Assembly (NCBI GenBank): GCA_019116445.1
Contig: DXBP01000050.1
Span: forward strand, 40,842 to 104,841
Length of the DNA stretch: 64,000 nt
Source of the DNA: Candidatus Gemmiger excrementigallinarum
GTDB lineage: Bacteria; Bacillota; Clostridia; Oscillospirales; Ruminococcaceae
Direction: 5' to 3'
Position 1 is the first letter of the stretch; the number at the start of each line of letters is the position of its first letter. The translations under genes and the position numbers were made by a program. Below the pieces are notes generated by a model. It was given only the letters and a program-made list of their open reading frames with translations. It did not search any database and was not told the DNA's origin. Positions 42,011 to 51,405 of this stretch are shown here, one piece after another.

Positions 42011-43387
42011 ATGATTATGGGTAAACTGTTTGGAACTGACGGTGTCCGCGGCGTAGCGGGCAAAGATCTGACCTGTGAACTGGCGCTGCAGATCGGCCGC
42101 GGTACCGCCGCCGTGCTGACGCAGCTGGACGGCCATCGGCCCAAAATCCTGATCGGTAAAGATACCCGTGTTTCCGGCGATATGCTGGAATCCACCCTGG
42201 CTGCCGGTCTGTGCAGCGTGGGCGCCGACGTGGACCTGCTGGGCGTAATCCCCACCCCCGGTGTGGCCTACCTGGTGCGCAAATATCATGCGGATGCCGG
42301 TATCATGATCTCGGCTTCCCACAACCCCATGGAGTTCAACGGCATCAAGATCTTCAAGGGCGATGGCTACAAGCTGCCCGATGAGGTGGAAGAGCAGATC
42401 GAAGCCCATGTCTTCAACAACTGCGCCGACATCCGCCTGGCGGAAGGCGCCGACATCGGCCGCATCCACATGTGCCGTACCGGCTTGGATGACTATGTGG
42501 ATTTCTTGCAGGAGCACATTGACGCCGACCTCACCGGTCTGAAAGTGCTGTTTGACTGCGCCAACGGTGCCTCGGCGGCGGTGGCCCAGAAGTTGTTCCC
42601 GCGCCTGGGCTGCGACTGCGGCTTTATCGGAACCCTGCAGGATGGTGTTTCGGTGAATGACGGCTGCGGTTCCACCCATCTGGAAACGCTGGAAGCAGCG
42701 GTCAGGGAAGGCGGCTACGACTGCGGCATTGCCTTTGACGGCGACGCTGACCGCTGCCTGGCCTGTGATGAAACCGGTGCCGAGATGGACGGCGACAAGA
42801 TCATCGCCCTGGTGGGTGCCGATATGAAGGAGCGCGGCCGCCTGGACGGCAACACCGTGGTAGTGACCGTCATGTCCAACCTGGGCTTCATGAAGCACAT
42901 GGAGGCATTGGGCATTGAAACGGCCCGCACGGCGGTGGGCGACCGCTATGTGCTGGAGGAGATGCGGGCCCGCGGCTACGCCATCGGCGGCGAGCAGAGC
43001 GGCCACGTGATCTTCCTGCATCATTCCACCACCGGTGACGGCGAACTGACCGCCGGCAAGCTGCTCAAGGTTCTGGCCCGCAAAAAGGCCGAGAACGCGG
43101 CGGCCAAGATGAGCGAGCTCAACGCCGTGTACACCAAGTTCCCCCAGGTGCTCATCAACCTGACGGCCAACAAGGAACAGAAACAGGCCTACAAAGAGGA
43201 TGAATACATTGCCGGCTTCATTGAGAGTCAGCAGCAGAGCCTGATGGGCATGGGCCGCGTGCTGGTGCGCGTTTCCGGCACCGAACCCAAGATCCGTGTC
43301 ATGGTGGAGGGCGAGGACCAAGCCGCCATCCAGACCAGTGCCGAGCGCATTGCGGATATGATCCGCCAGCGCATCCTCGACAAGTAA
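42011..43387 (+). CDS. glmM: Phosphoglucosamine mutase
   Basis: 458 residues from ATG 42011 (AAAGGA five bases upstream; ATG 42017 also possible). Converts glucosamine-6-phosphate to glucosamine-1-phosphate on the way to UDP-GlcNAc and peptidoglycan. Signatures: LFGTDGVRGVA, phosphoserine loop ISASHNPMEFNGIK (Ser103), metal loop AFDGDADRC, substrate loop GGEQSGHVI and the C-terminal phosphate-binding RVSGTEPKIRVM. Starts a long same-strand run reaching cvpA at 51318. Confidence 0.97.
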   Translation: MIMGKLFGTDGVRGVAGKDLTCELALQIGRGTAAVLTQLDGHRPKILIGKDTRVSGDMLESTLAAGLCSVGADVDLLGVIPTPGVAYLVRKYHADAGIMISASHNPMEFNGIKIFKGDGYKLPDEVEEQIEAHVFNNCADIRLAEGADIGRIHMCRTGLDDYVDFLQEHIDADLTGLKVLFDCANGASAAVAQKLFPRLGCDCGFIGTLQDGVSVNDGCGSTHLETLEAAVREGGYDCGIAFDGDADRCLACDETGAEMDGDKIIALVGADMKERGRLDGNTVVVTVMSNLGFMKHMEALGIETARTAVGDRYVLEEMRARGYAIGGEQSGHVIFLHHSTTGDGELTAGKLLKVLARKKAENAAAKMSELNAVYTKFPQVLINLTANKEQKQAYKEDEYIAGFIESQQQSLMGMGRVLVRVSGTEPKIRVMVEGEDQAAIQTSAERIADMIRQRILDK

Positions 43388-43404
43388 GAAAGGAAGTGTA
43401 CGCC

Positions 43405-44970
43405 ATGCCGGCTTGGCTCAGGCGTGAGAAAGAGCAGTGGGTACCCAGCGCGGCGGTATTCCGCCGCTACGGACCCCTGGTGCTGAAAACAGCGCTGATT
43501 GGCATGTTCTTGTGCCATGCGCTCTTTGTGCTGCACGGCTATACCAGCCCTGACGGTACCAACGAGGGACTCTACTACTACTGGAACCAGCGCTGGGCGT
43601 TGTCCATAGGCCGCTGGATGATGCGCTATCTCAGCGCCATCGGCGGCAATGTCGTCATGCCGGCCATCTTTGTGGCGTTCAATGCGGTGTGCACCGCTTT
43701 CAGCGTGCTGCTGCTGGCGGATTTGTGGAAAATCCGTAGAAAGACAGTTCTGGTCCTGGCGACCCTTTCCTTGATCGTGGCACCGTCTGTGATCGAACAG
43801 AATCTGGTCATCTATATGGCCTACGATTACGGATTCTGCATGGTTACCACCACGCTGGCCGCCTATCTGGTACTGACGCGGACGGGCGTGCTGGATTTCG
43901 TGGCAGCGGTACTTTGCCTGGCGCTGGGCCTGGGCGGCTATCAGGCGTGGATCGGGTTTACTTCCGGTATTGTGGTCATGACGCTGCTGCTGGACTGTGG
44001 GCAGGAACTGCCGCTGCGGCAGCTGGGCCGCCGTTTCGGCAAGGCCGCCGCTATGGGTCTGCTGGGCGGGGCATTGTATTTCGCTGTTCTGCAGGTCGAG
44101 ATCCGCCGCTATGATGTGGCGCTTTCCAGCAAGGGCGGTCTCAGCGGCTTTGGTGCAGGCAGCCTGGTGTCCAATTTGGGGCAGGGCGTGGTACAGGCTT
44201 ACCGCGATTTTGCTGCCTATTTTACCAAGGGCCCCAACCATACGGGCAAGGCCCTGCTGCTGGTGCTGTTGGGGGCAGCGTTGCTGTTGCTGCTTTCCTG
44301 GCTGCGGCTGGTGCGCCGCCGCAAACCGCAGGCCGTGGTGATGGCGGTGCTGGCATTGCTGCTGCCGCTGGCCATCAACCTGGTGGACGTGGTGGTGCCG
44401 GGCTCCATCAATGTGCTGATGAGTCATCCCATGCAGATGATGGTGCCCTTTGCGCTGGTCCTGGCCGAACGGGAGACCGGGCCACTGTGGTGGAAACGCC
44501 TGGTGCGTTTCGGTGCCGGTGCGGCGGTGGTGCTGGTGTGTTGGCTCAGCACGGTGGTGGCCTACGCCTCCTACCAGACGGTAGCCATGGCCTACCGGTA
44601 TGTGGATACCCTGACCGACGCCATCCTGACCCGTGTGCTCAACAGCACCGACTATACGCCCGACACCCGGGTGCTCATCGCGGGCCTGCCCGATGAATCC
44701 GAAGCCCAGAAGTTCAATTTCCTCTATGACAAGAGTGCCTACACCAAAAACATGGTGTTCTGGGATGGTACCGCCGGGGTGCTGGGCAACTGGAAGCATT
44801 ACATTTATGATTACCACGGTCTGTGGATCGGGGAAGTCAGTACCGACGAATATTACGATATCATCGACAGTGAGGCGTTTGCCGAGATGCCGGTCTACCC
44901 GGCTGAAGGCTCGCTGCAGCGGTTTGATGATATCCTGGTGGTCAAGCTGGAGGCAGAACCGCCCCGCTGA
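43405..44970 (+). CDS. GtrII-like membrane glucosyltransferase-domain protein
   Basis: 521 residues from ATG 43405, AAAGGAAG nine bases upstream. About eleven membrane helices. The first external loop has GYTSPDGTNEGLYYYWNQRW followed by the conserved-looking SIGRWMMRYLSAIGGN, the position where GtrII/GT-C enzymes carry acidic catalytic residues. The C-terminal 120 residues are soluble and extracytoplasmic (TRVLIAGLPDESEAQKFNFL onward). Probably transfers a sugar from a lipid carrier to a surface glycan; it could use the product of the ArnC-like enzyme at 30019 (inference). Confidence 0.68.
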   Translation: MPAWLRREKEQWVPSAAVFRRYGPLVLKTALIGMFLCHALFVLHGYTSPDGTNEGLYYYWNQRWALSIGRWMMRYLSAIGGNVVMPAIFVAFNAVCTAFSVLLLADLWKIRRKTVLVLATLSLIVAPSVIEQNLVIYMAYDYGFCMVTTTLAAYLVLTRTGVLDFVAAVLCLALGLGGYQAWIGFTSGIVVMTLLLDCGQELPLRQLGRRFGKAAAMGLLGGALYFAVLQVEIRRYDVALSSKGGLSGFGAGSLVSNLGQGVVQAYRDFAAYFTKGPNHTGKALLLVLLGAALLLLLSWLRLVRRRKPQAVVMAVLALLLPLAINLVDVVVPGSINVLMSHPMQMMVPFALVLAERETGPLWWKRLVRFGAGAAVVLVCWLSTVVAYASYQTVAMAYRYVDTLTDAILTRVLNSTDYTPDTRVLIAGLPDESEAQKFNFLYDKSAYTKNMVFWDGTAGVLGNWKHYIYDYHGLWIGEVSTDEYYDIIDSEAFAEMPVYPAEGSLQRFDDILVVKLEAEPPR

Positions 44971-44994
44971 CCGGACAGGAAAGGAGAATCGCCT

Positions 44995-45858
44995 ATGCGC
45001 CCTGCCGATAGCTGGCGGGATTACGAACTGCTGGACGCTACCAACCATAACCGGCTGGAGCGCTGGGGCAGCACGCTGCTGATCCGCCCCGACCCGCAGG
45101 TCATCTGGAAAAATGAAGAAACCAGCCCTCTGTGGGCCAAGGCGGACGCCGTTTATTACCGCTCCGCCAAGGGCGGCGGTCAGTGGAATTACCACAAAAA
45201 GCTGCCACAGAAATGGCAGATCCACTGGCAGGACCTGACGCTCATCGTCAGCCCCACCGGATTCAAGCACACCGGTGTCTTCCCGGAGCAGGCTGTCAAC
45301 TGGGCCTGGTATCAGGAAAAAATCAAAGCCGCCGGACGGCCCATTAAGGTGCTGAACCTTTTCGGCTACACCGGCGGCGCCACCCTGGCCTGCCTGGCAG
45401 CCGGGGCCAGTGTGACCCACGTGGACGCCAGCAAGGGCATGGTGGCCTGGGCGCGGGAAAACGCCGCGGCCAGCCATCTGGCCGACCGACCCTGCCGCTG
45501 GATCGTGGATGACTGCGCCAAATTTGTGCAGAGGGAGATCCGCCGCGGCAACAAGTACGACGGCGTCATCATGGACCCGCCCAGCTATGGGCGCGGCCCC
45601 GGCGGCGAGATCTGGAAGTTGGAGGACAATGTCTACGACCTCATCACGCTGACTGAGCAGGTCCTCAGCGATGACCCGCTGTTCTTTGCCATCAACTCCT
45701 ACACCGAGGGTCTGAGCCCCGCGGTGATGGAATACATTGTCAAAACGACGCTGTGCCCCGTACAGGGCGGGCACACCCACTGCGACGAGATCGGCCTGCC
45801 GGTCTCGGCCACCGGCGGCGTGGTGCCCTGCGGTGCCACCGCCATTTGGGAGAAATAA
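44995..45858 (+). CDS. Class I SAM-dependent methyltransferase (rRNA methyltransferase-like)
   Basis: 287 residues, AAAGGAG nine bases before ATG. Rossmann-fold methyltransferase: SAM motif I NLFGYTGGATLACLAAGA, acidic VTHVDASKGMVAWARENAA, and motif IV VIMDPPSYGRGPGGE. The N-terminal 100 residues replace the PUA domain of RlmI with a shorter strand-rich region. Proteins of this type are annotated as rRNA cytosine methyltransferases, but the catalytic cysteine pattern is not clear, so the target is uncertain. Located between glucosyltransferase and ECF genes. Confidence 0.82.
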   Translation: MRPADSWRDYELLDATNHNRLERWGSTLLIRPDPQVIWKNEETSPLWAKADAVYYRSAKGGGQWNYHKKLPQKWQIHWQDLTLIVSPTGFKHTGVFPEQAVNWAWYQEKIKAAGRPIKVLNLFGYTGGATLACLAAGASVTHVDASKGMVAWARENAAASHLADRPCRWIVDDCAKFVQREIRRGNKYDGVIMDPPSYGRGPGGEIWKLEDNVYDLITLTEQVLSDDPLFFAINSYTEGLSPAVMEYIVKTTLCPVQGGHTHCDEIGLPVSATGGVVPCGATAIWEK

Positions 45859-45861
45859 TCT

Positions 45862-46707
45862 ATGCCTACCGAAACACCGATGCTCCGCGTCCAGGAGGTA
45901 AAATTCCGTTATGACCCCGACCAGCCGCGCTTTGCGGTGGATGGGGTCACCATGGACCTGCACCGCGGGGAATTTGTGGCGGTGCTGGGGGCCAACGGCT
46001 GCGGCAAAAGCACGCTGGCCAAGCACCTGAACGCCATTCTGCTGCCCGAAACCGGTACTGTGCTGGTGGAGGATATGGACACCCGCAACGAGGAACACCT
46101 CTATGACATCCGCCAGAAGGTGGGCATGGTGTTCCAGAACCCCGATAACCAGATCGTGGCCACCATCGTGGAGGAGGACGTCGCCTTTGCGCCGGAAAAC
46201 CTGGGCGTGCCGCCGGCCGAGATCCGCACCCGCATCGACGAAGCCATGAAGCTGGCGGGCATCTACGAAAAGCGGGATGCCGCCCCCTATAAGCTGTCCG
46301 GCGGCCAGAAACAACGGGTGGCCATTGCGGGCGTTATCGCCATGCGGCCGGACTGCCTGGTGCTGGACGAAGCCACCGCCATGCTGGACCCCCACGGACG
46401 CGCCCAGGTCATGCGCACCATCCGCCAGCTGCGGGAGGCGGGCATCACCATCGTGTCCATCACCCATTATATGGAGGAGGCCGCCCAGGCGGACCGGGTC
46501 CTCGTCATGAGCCGGGGTCGTATCGTTATGGAGGGCACCCCCGAGCAGGTGTTCAGCCAGACCGAGCGGCTGCACAGCTACCATCTGGATGTGCCCCAGG
46601 CCGCGGAACTGCGGGATGAACTGGTGAAGGCGGGCATCGGGATGCCCGAGAACGTCATCACCCCCGACCGCTGTGCCGAGGCACTCTTCCAACTACTCAA
46701 GGACTGA
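45862..46707 (+). CDS. ecfA1: Energy-coupling factor transporter ATPase EcfA1
   Basis: 281 residues, 3 bases after the methyltransferase. ABC ATPase of a group II ECF vitamin/micronutrient importer; pairs with EcfA2 and docks on EcfT. Walker A GANGCGKST, Q-loop MVFQNPDNQIVATIVEEDVA (the QNPDNQ form is typical of EcfA1), signature LSGGQKQRVAIAG, Walker B LVLDEATAMLD and H-loop SITHYMEEA. Substrate-specific S-components lie elsewhere. Confidence 0.95.
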   Translation: MPTETPMLRVQEVKFRYDPDQPRFAVDGVTMDLHRGEFVAVLGANGCGKSTLAKHLNAILLPETGTVLVEDMDTRNEEHLYDIRQKVGMVFQNPDNQIVATIVEEDVAFAPENLGVPPAEIRTRIDEAMKLAGIYEKRDAAPYKLSGGQKQRVAIAGVIAMRPDCLVLDEATAMLDPHGRAQVMRTIRQLREAGITIVSITHYMEEAAQADRVLVMSRGRIVMEGTPEQVFSQTERLHSYHLDVPQAAELRDELVKAGIGMPENVITPDRCAEALFQLLKD

Positions 46708-46797
46708 AAAAGCGGCGTGCAGACGCCATATCCCATACAAGGCAGAAACGGCACCGGCGGAGAACCGGGCGGTATTCTGCGGGAAAGGAATCAAACT

Positions 46798-47673
46798 GTG
46801 TCAGAGATCATACGCGTAGAACATCTGAAGTATGTGTACAATCCCGGTATGCCGGACGCCACCACCGCTCTGGACGATGTATCCTTCACGGTGGAGGAAG
46901 GGGATTTTGTGGGCATTATCGGCTCCACCGGCAGTGGCAAGTCCACCCTCATCAGCCATTTCAACGGCATCAATCGCCCCACATCGGGCCGGGTGCTGGT
47001 GGATGGCAGGGATCTGTGGGAACCTGGCGCCGACCTGCGTTCCTTCCGGTTTCTGGTAGGGCTGGTCATGCAGTACCCCGAATACCAGCTCTTTGAGGAA
47101 ACCTGCGCCCGGGATATTGCCTACGGTCCCCGCAACATGGGTCTGGACGAAGCCGAAGTGCAGCGCCGGGTCAAGGAGGCGGCGGCCTTTGTAGGACTCA
47201 GCGACGAACTGCTGCAAAAGAGCCCCTTTGAGCTTTCCGGCGGCCAGAAGCGCCGTGTGGCCATTGCCGGCGTCATGGCCATGCAGCCCCGGGTGCTGGT
47301 ACTGGACGAGCCCGCCGCGGGTCTGGACCCCGAGGGCCGGGATACCATTCTCGGCCAGATCAAGGCCTACCATGAAAAAACCGGCATCACGGTGCTGCTC
47401 GTCAGCCATTCTATGGAGGACATCGCCAAATACGCCAACCGGGTGCTGGTCATGCACAAGGCGGGCGTTGCCATGTACGATACGGTGGAAAACGTCTTTG
47501 CCCGTGCGCAGGAGTTGCTGGACCTGGGACTTTCGGTGCCCCAGGTGACCCAGATCTTTCTAAAACTGCGCCAGATGGGTTTGGATATCCCCACCGATGT
47601 CTACACCATCCCCTATGCGGTCAAGACCATCAAAAAGGCGCTGGCCGCCAAACAGAACAAGGGGGTGGAGTAA
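46798..47673 (+). CDS. ecfA2: Energy-coupling factor transporter ATPase EcfA2
   Basis: 291 residues from GTG 46798; AAAGGA stands 9 bases upstream and the upstream open frame to 46717 is not conserved. Partner ATPase of EcfA1. Walker A GSTGSGKST, Q-loop MQYPEYQLFEETCARDIAYG (QYPEYQLFE marks EcfA2), signature LSGGQKRRVAIAG, Walker B LVLDEPAAGLDPEG and H-loop LLVSHSMEDIA. A 90-base gap separates it from ecfA1. Confidence 0.95.
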   Translation: MSEIIRVEHLKYVYNPGMPDATTALDDVSFTVEEGDFVGIIGSTGSGKSTLISHFNGINRPTSGRVLVDGRDLWEPGADLRSFRFLVGLVMQYPEYQLFEETCARDIAYGPRNMGLDEAEVQRRVKEAAAFVGLSDELLQKSPFELSGGQKRRVAIAGVMAMQPRVLVLDEPAAGLDPEGRDTILGQIKAYHEKTGITVLLVSHSMEDIAKYANRVLVMHKAGVAMYDTVENVFARAQELLDLGLSVPQVTQIFLKLRQMGLDIPTDVYTIPYAVKTIKKALAAKQNKGVE

Positions 47674-48492
47674 ATGCTCAAAGATATTACCATCGGGCAA
47701 TACTATCCCGGTCGGTCGGTACTGCACAACTGCGATCCGCGGCTCAAACTGGTGGCTACCATCGCTTATATTGTGGTGCTGTTTGTGGCAGCCAATCCCC
47801 TGGGCATTGCGCTGTCGCTGCTGCTGCTGGCAGCCCTTTACCGGGTGGCGAAAATCCCCGGCAAACTGATTCTGCGCAGCCTTAAGCCCATCGTGCCCAT
47901 CGTTATCTTCACGGCGGTGCTCAACCTCTTCTTCGTCACCGGCGAAGGGGAGCCTCTGGTGCATTTCTGGGTGTTTCATATTTGTGCCGAGGGTGTGCGC
48001 TACGCCATTCTGCTGGCGGTGCGGGTCTGCGCCCTCATTGCAGGCACCAGTCTGCTGACCTACACCACCAGTCCCATCGTCCTCACCGATGCCATCGAGA
48101 ATCTGCTGCGGCCGCTGGCCAAAATCCACTTCCCGGTGCATGAACTGGCGATGATGATGACCATTGCCCTGCGCTTTATCCCCACGCTGATCGAGGAAAC
48201 CGAAAAGATCATGAACGCGCAGAAGGCCCGGGGCGCCATGCTGGACACCGGCAAGTTCACCCAGCGCATCAAGGCGCTGGTGCCCATTCTCATTCCGCTG
48301 TTTATTTCGGCATTCCGCCGGGCGGATGAACTGGCCATGGCCATGGAGTGCCGCTGCTATCACGGCGGAGAGGGGCGCACCCGCCTCAAACAGCTGCGCT
48401 TTACCGCCACCGATGTGCGCTGCACGGTCGTGCTGGTGGTAGCGCTGGCTGTCATCGTTTCTACGCGCTTTTTTGTGCCGGGGCTGGTATGA
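47674..48492 (+). CDS. ecfT: Energy-coupling factor transporter transmembrane protein EcfT
   Basis: 272 residues, ATG directly after the ecfA2 stop. Scaffold membrane subunit: four to five helices and a long cytoplasmic coupling helix pair with the two Ala-Arg-Gly type motifs (NAQKARGAML and AMAMECRCYHG, the second in variant form) that plug into the EcfA grooves. Completes the shared ECF energising module used for riboflavin, biotin, cobalt and similar solutes. Confidence 0.94.
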   Translation: MLKDITIGQYYPGRSVLHNCDPRLKLVATIAYIVVLFVAANPLGIALSLLLLAALYRVAKIPGKLILRSLKPIVPIVIFTAVLNLFFVTGEGEPLVHFWVFHICAEGVRYAILLAVRVCALIAGTSLLTYTTSPIVLTDAIENLLRPLAKIHFPVHELAMMMTIALRFIPTLIEETEKIMNAQKARGAMLDTGKFTQRIKALVPILIPLFISAFRRADELAMAMECRCYHGGEGRTRLKQLRFTATDVRCTVVLVVALAVIVSTRFFVPGLV

Positions 48493-49241
48493 TGACCTAT
48501 CTGTTGTGGATTACCTATAAGGGTACCAACTACGCCGGATTCCAGGTGCAGCCCAACGCCCCCACGGTCTGTGCTGCCCTGCAGGATGCCATGCAGGCCG
48601 CCCTGGGCAGCCGGCCTGATGTAAAGGGCTGCTCCCGCACCGACGCAGGCGTTCATGCGCGGCGTTTCGCGCTGAGCTTCTGCTATACTGGCAAAGTTCC
48701 GGCGGAAAAGATCGTGCCCGCCCTCAATGCGCATCTGCCGCCGGATATCCGGGCCCTGGCGGTGCAGGCGGTGCCGGAAGGCTTCCATGCCCGCTACGCC
48801 GCCCATGAAAAAACCTACTGTTACCATATCCTCAACGGGCGCATCGACGATCCCTTTACGCTGGATATCTGCCACCGGGTGGCCCAGCCGCTGGACCTGG
48901 ACGCCATGCAGGCGGCGGCCGCACAGTTCGTCGGTACGCACGATTTTCTGGCGCTGTGTGCGTCGGGCTCTTCGGTCGCTGCCCACGGTGATACCGTGCG
49001 CACCATCTCGCGGTGCACGGTGTCCCGCTGCGGTGACCGTTTTGTCATTACCGTCACCGCCGATGGATACCTGTACAATATGGTCCGCATCCTGGCCGGT
49101 ACGGTGGTGGAAGCGGGCCTGCACAAGCGCACGGCGGAGTCCATCCCCGCGCTGCTGCAAAGCCGGGACCGCCGCAAGGCAGGGCCTACGCTGCCTGCCA
49201 AGGGCCTTTTCCTGGAGGATGTGGCCTACCCGGAACTGTAA
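48489..49241 (+). CDS. truA: tRNA pseudouridine(38-40) synthase TruA
   Basis: 250 residues from ATG 48489 overlapping the ecfT stop by 4 bases (ATGATGA). Makes pseudouridine at positions 38-40 of tRNA anticodon arms. Catalytic Asp52 in CSRTDAGVHARRF; other signatures ITYKGTNYAGFQVQ, FHARYAAHEKTYCYHI, and the C-terminal YLYNMVRILAGTVVEAG. The order ecfA1-ecfA2-ecfT-truA is a known Firmicutes arrangement. Confidence 0.96.
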   Translation: MMTYLLWITYKGTNYAGFQVQPNAPTVCAALQDAMQAALGSRPDVKGCSRTDAGVHARRFALSFCYTGKVPAEKIVPALNAHLPPDIRALAVQAVPEGFHARYAAHEKTYCYHILNGRIDDPFTLDICHRVAQPLDLDAMQAAAAQFVGTHDFLALCASGSSVAAHGDTVRTISRCTVSRCGDRFVITVTADGYLYNMVRILAGTVVEAGLHKRTAESIPALLQSRDRRKAGPTLPAKGLFLEDVAYPEL

Positions 49242-49286
49242 CCATCCGGTTCCACCAACATATTCTGGAAAGGAGGGAAGCCCCTC

Positions 49287-50633
49287 GTGAATAAAGCCGA
49301 TAAGGAGCGCCAGGAACGCCGCCGGCGGATGCTGGCACGGGAACAGGGGCATACCTCCACCAAACCCATCCCCGGCACCAGCGGGGACATCGGTCTGCGC
49401 ACGCCCCAGCCGGTGCGCCGCAGTACGCCTTCGTCCGCCGCATCCCCGCCGCCCGATAAAACCCGGGCTACCAACCTCAAATCCCTCACACCGCTGTTCA
49501 AACAGCGCCAGCGCCGCCGTACCATCTTTCTGGGCGTTGTGGTGCTGGTTATTGCACTGTTCATCGCCATATTAACGGGAGCTATGTCGGCATCCATTGC
49601 GCTGCTGGCCGATGGGGTGGACAGCTTCACGCTTTACCTCAAGCGCGGCAGCGGCGGTTGGCCGGTAAACACCGGCATCAGCGAACCGCTGCAGATCGAG
49701 GAACTGGCCGGGGGCTTTGTGGAATTGGGGGATGAGGACGTGAAGGTCTATTCCTCCTACGGTACGCAGGTTTACAGCTTCCAGCCCTCCTATGCCCGGC
49801 CTGTGCTGGCGGTGGGCGGTACCCGGTTTGTGGTGTACAACCGTGCCGGCAACGAACTGCAGGTTTCCAGCCGTACCCGCAGTCTGTTTACCCGCACCTT
49901 TGACGAAGGCATCCTGCTGTGTGCCATGTCCAACAATAACACGCTGGCCGTCGTTACGGAATCCGGGCGCTATACGGCCCAGCTGCAGGTCTTTGACCCG
50001 TCCTTCAACCAGACCTACAACTGGCAGATGACCCAGAGCGAAGGCACGCCCATTGCGGTGGATTTTGCCCCCGATAACCGCCGCTTTGCCGCCGGTACGC
50101 TGGCGGCCCGGGAAGGACAGCTCAGCTGCAGTATCTATTTTATGGATACCGGCGACGAAGCCGAGGGGCCGGTGTATACCGCCACCCAGGGCAGTATGCT
50201 GCTGTTGCTGGACTGGCAGACCGACAGCCGGGTGGTGGCGGTGTTCGATACCTACATTGCGGTGCTGGACCCGCGCACAGCCACTGAAACCGCGCGGTAT
50301 GATTTCGGCGGTGCCACGCTGCAGAGTGCAGCCCCCGGTACCCGCCAGACGGCGCTGCTGCTGAACATCCGCGGCGGCAACAGCCTGGTCACCTTTGACG
50401 AGGACCTGACCCTTCTGGCCGAGATCCCCGCCCGGCAGGCCTACGGCGTAACGGCCACCGATACCGATGTTTATCTTTTGTGCCCCAACGCCGTGGAGTG
50501 TTACAGCTACGACGGTGTGCAGAACTGGCCGAGGGACGACCTGGCGGCCCATCCCGTTGCGGTGCTGGATGCCGCGCAGCTGCTGGTGTTCACCGGCAGC
50601 CAGGTGGAAGTGCTGACGCCTCCCGACGAATGA
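49287..50633 (+). CDS. DUF5711-family membrane-anchored protein
   Basis: 448 residues, GTG start eight bases after AAGGAGGG. A highly basic, disordered N-terminal segment (1-78, with KERQERRRRMLAREQ), one membrane helix (79-101), then an extracytoplasmic repeat-rich all-beta region (105-445) that looks like a beta-propeller with recurrent hydrophobic four-strand units (VRPV-type SYGTQVYSFQPSYARPVLAV). Matches the Clostridia DUF5711 family by layout; function unknown. It sits between truA and cvpA in the long housekeeping run. Confidence 0.75.
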   Translation: MNKADKERQERRRRMLAREQGHTSTKPIPGTSGDIGLRTPQPVRRSTPSSAASPPPDKTRATNLKSLTPLFKQRQRRRTIFLGVVVLVIALFIAILTGAMSASIALLADGVDSFTLYLKRGSGGWPVNTGISEPLQIEELAGGFVELGDEDVKVYSSYGTQVYSFQPSYARPVLAVGGTRFVVYNRAGNELQVSSRTRSLFTRTFDEGILLCAMSNNNTLAVVTESGRYTAQLQVFDPSFNQTYNWQMTQSEGTPIAVDFAPDNRRFAAGTLAAREGQLSCSIYFMDTGDEAEGPVYTATQGSMLLLLDWQTDSRVVAVFDTYIAVLDPRTATETARYDFGGATLQSAAPGTRQTALLLNIRGGNSLVTFDEDLTLLAEIPARQAYGVTATDTDVYLLCPNAVECYSYDGVQNWPRDDLAAHPVAVLDAAQLLVFTGSQVEVLTPPDE

Positions 50634-50658
50634 TTATGAAAGGACTTTGCAGTATAGT

Positions 50659-51318
50659 ATGGCTTGGATCTACGATTTTTTGTTTCTGTTGGTGTTTGCT
50701 TTTGCGGCGGTTTCCAGCTGGCGCAAAGGCTTCCTGGCCGGTCTGACCGAACTCATCGGCGCCGTGGTGGGCATCGGTGTGGCGGTATGGGCCAGCCGTA
50801 CGCTGGCACCGCCCATCTATGAACAGTTCCTCAGCGGTTCTGTTTCCGAAAAGGTGGAAGCCGCGGTGGGGCAGTCTGGCGGGGACCTGGCCGCTGCTGT
50901 GCAGGGCATGGATTTCCTGCCCGAAACGGTGCGCAGTGCGCTGACCCAGCTGGTGCAGGGCGCAGGGGATACGCTGCCCGCGCAGATCACCAAGGCGCTG
51001 GAACCCATTCTGCTGCCTTTTGTGCAGGTGCTGCTGTTCGTGGTGCTCTGCACTGTGGTGCGGTGGGTGTTCCGCCTGTTGGTGGGGCTGTTCCGCCATG
51101 TCAACGGTGTGCCGCTGCTGGGCGGTGTCAACCGGCTGCTGGGGCTTGCCCTGGGCCTTGTTACCGGCGCGCTGGACTGCTGGCTGCTGGCGCTGCTGCT
51201 GTGGTTTGCCGCCTGCGTCACCGCCGGTTCGCTGGAATTCCTCACGCTGCATATTCTGGACCAGAGCGTGGGCTACAGCATTTTTGGCTCGTTCAATCCG
51301 TTCCTGACCCATTATTAA
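50659..51318 (+). CDS. CvpA-family membrane protein
   Basis: 219 residues from ATG 50659. N-terminal WIYDFLFLLVFAFAAVSSWRKG matches the CvpA start (DxxxxxxxxxxxxxGxxxG) and continues with LTELIGAVVGIGVAVWAS. Four membrane helices: about 3-20, 27-45, 114-137 and 158-190, with an external loop of 50-105. CvpA proteins are linked to colicin V production and cell envelope maintenance; exact role unknown. Spacing of the AAAGGA to ATG is long (14 bases), suggesting weak initiation. No terminator follows clearly. Confidence 0.75.
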   Translation: MAWIYDFLFLLVFAFAAVSSWRKGFLAGLTELIGAVVGIGVAVWASRTLAPPIYEQFLSGSVSEKVEAAVGQSGGDLAAAVQGMDFLPETVRSALTQLVQGAGDTLPAQITKALEPILLPFVQVLLFVVLCTVVRWVFRLLVGLFRHVNGVPLLGGVNRLLGLALGLVTGALDCWLLALLLWFAACVTAGSLEFLTLHILDQSVGYSIFGSFNPFLTHY

Positions 51319-51351
51319 AATGAAAAAATTCTAAACAATCCCCGCCATCGC

Positions 51352-51405
51352 TTGCAAAAACCGTGGGTTCGCTTGATAATAGAACCACCGGGATTTACAA
51401 GCGAA
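51352..51405 (+). promoter_or_regulatory. clpE-like promoter with inverted repeat TTCGCTTG/CAAGCGAA
   Basis: TTGCAA (51352-51357), 17-bp spacer, GATAAT (51375-51380). TTCGCTTG at 51368-51375 and CAAGCGAA at 51398-51405 are perfect reverse complements 22 bases apart, straddling the -10 and start site. A third related TCGCTTG occurs at 51349-51355 on the -35. The classic CtsR direct heptamer repeat is not seen, so this may be a different stress operator. Confidence 0.6.

Noticed and set aside
43228..46692. 1154-codon minus-strand open frame across glmM, GtrII-like, methyltransferase and ecfA1 genes
   Set aside because: Spans several well-supported genes on the other strand; composition is His/Gln/Gly-rich antisense type with no domain.
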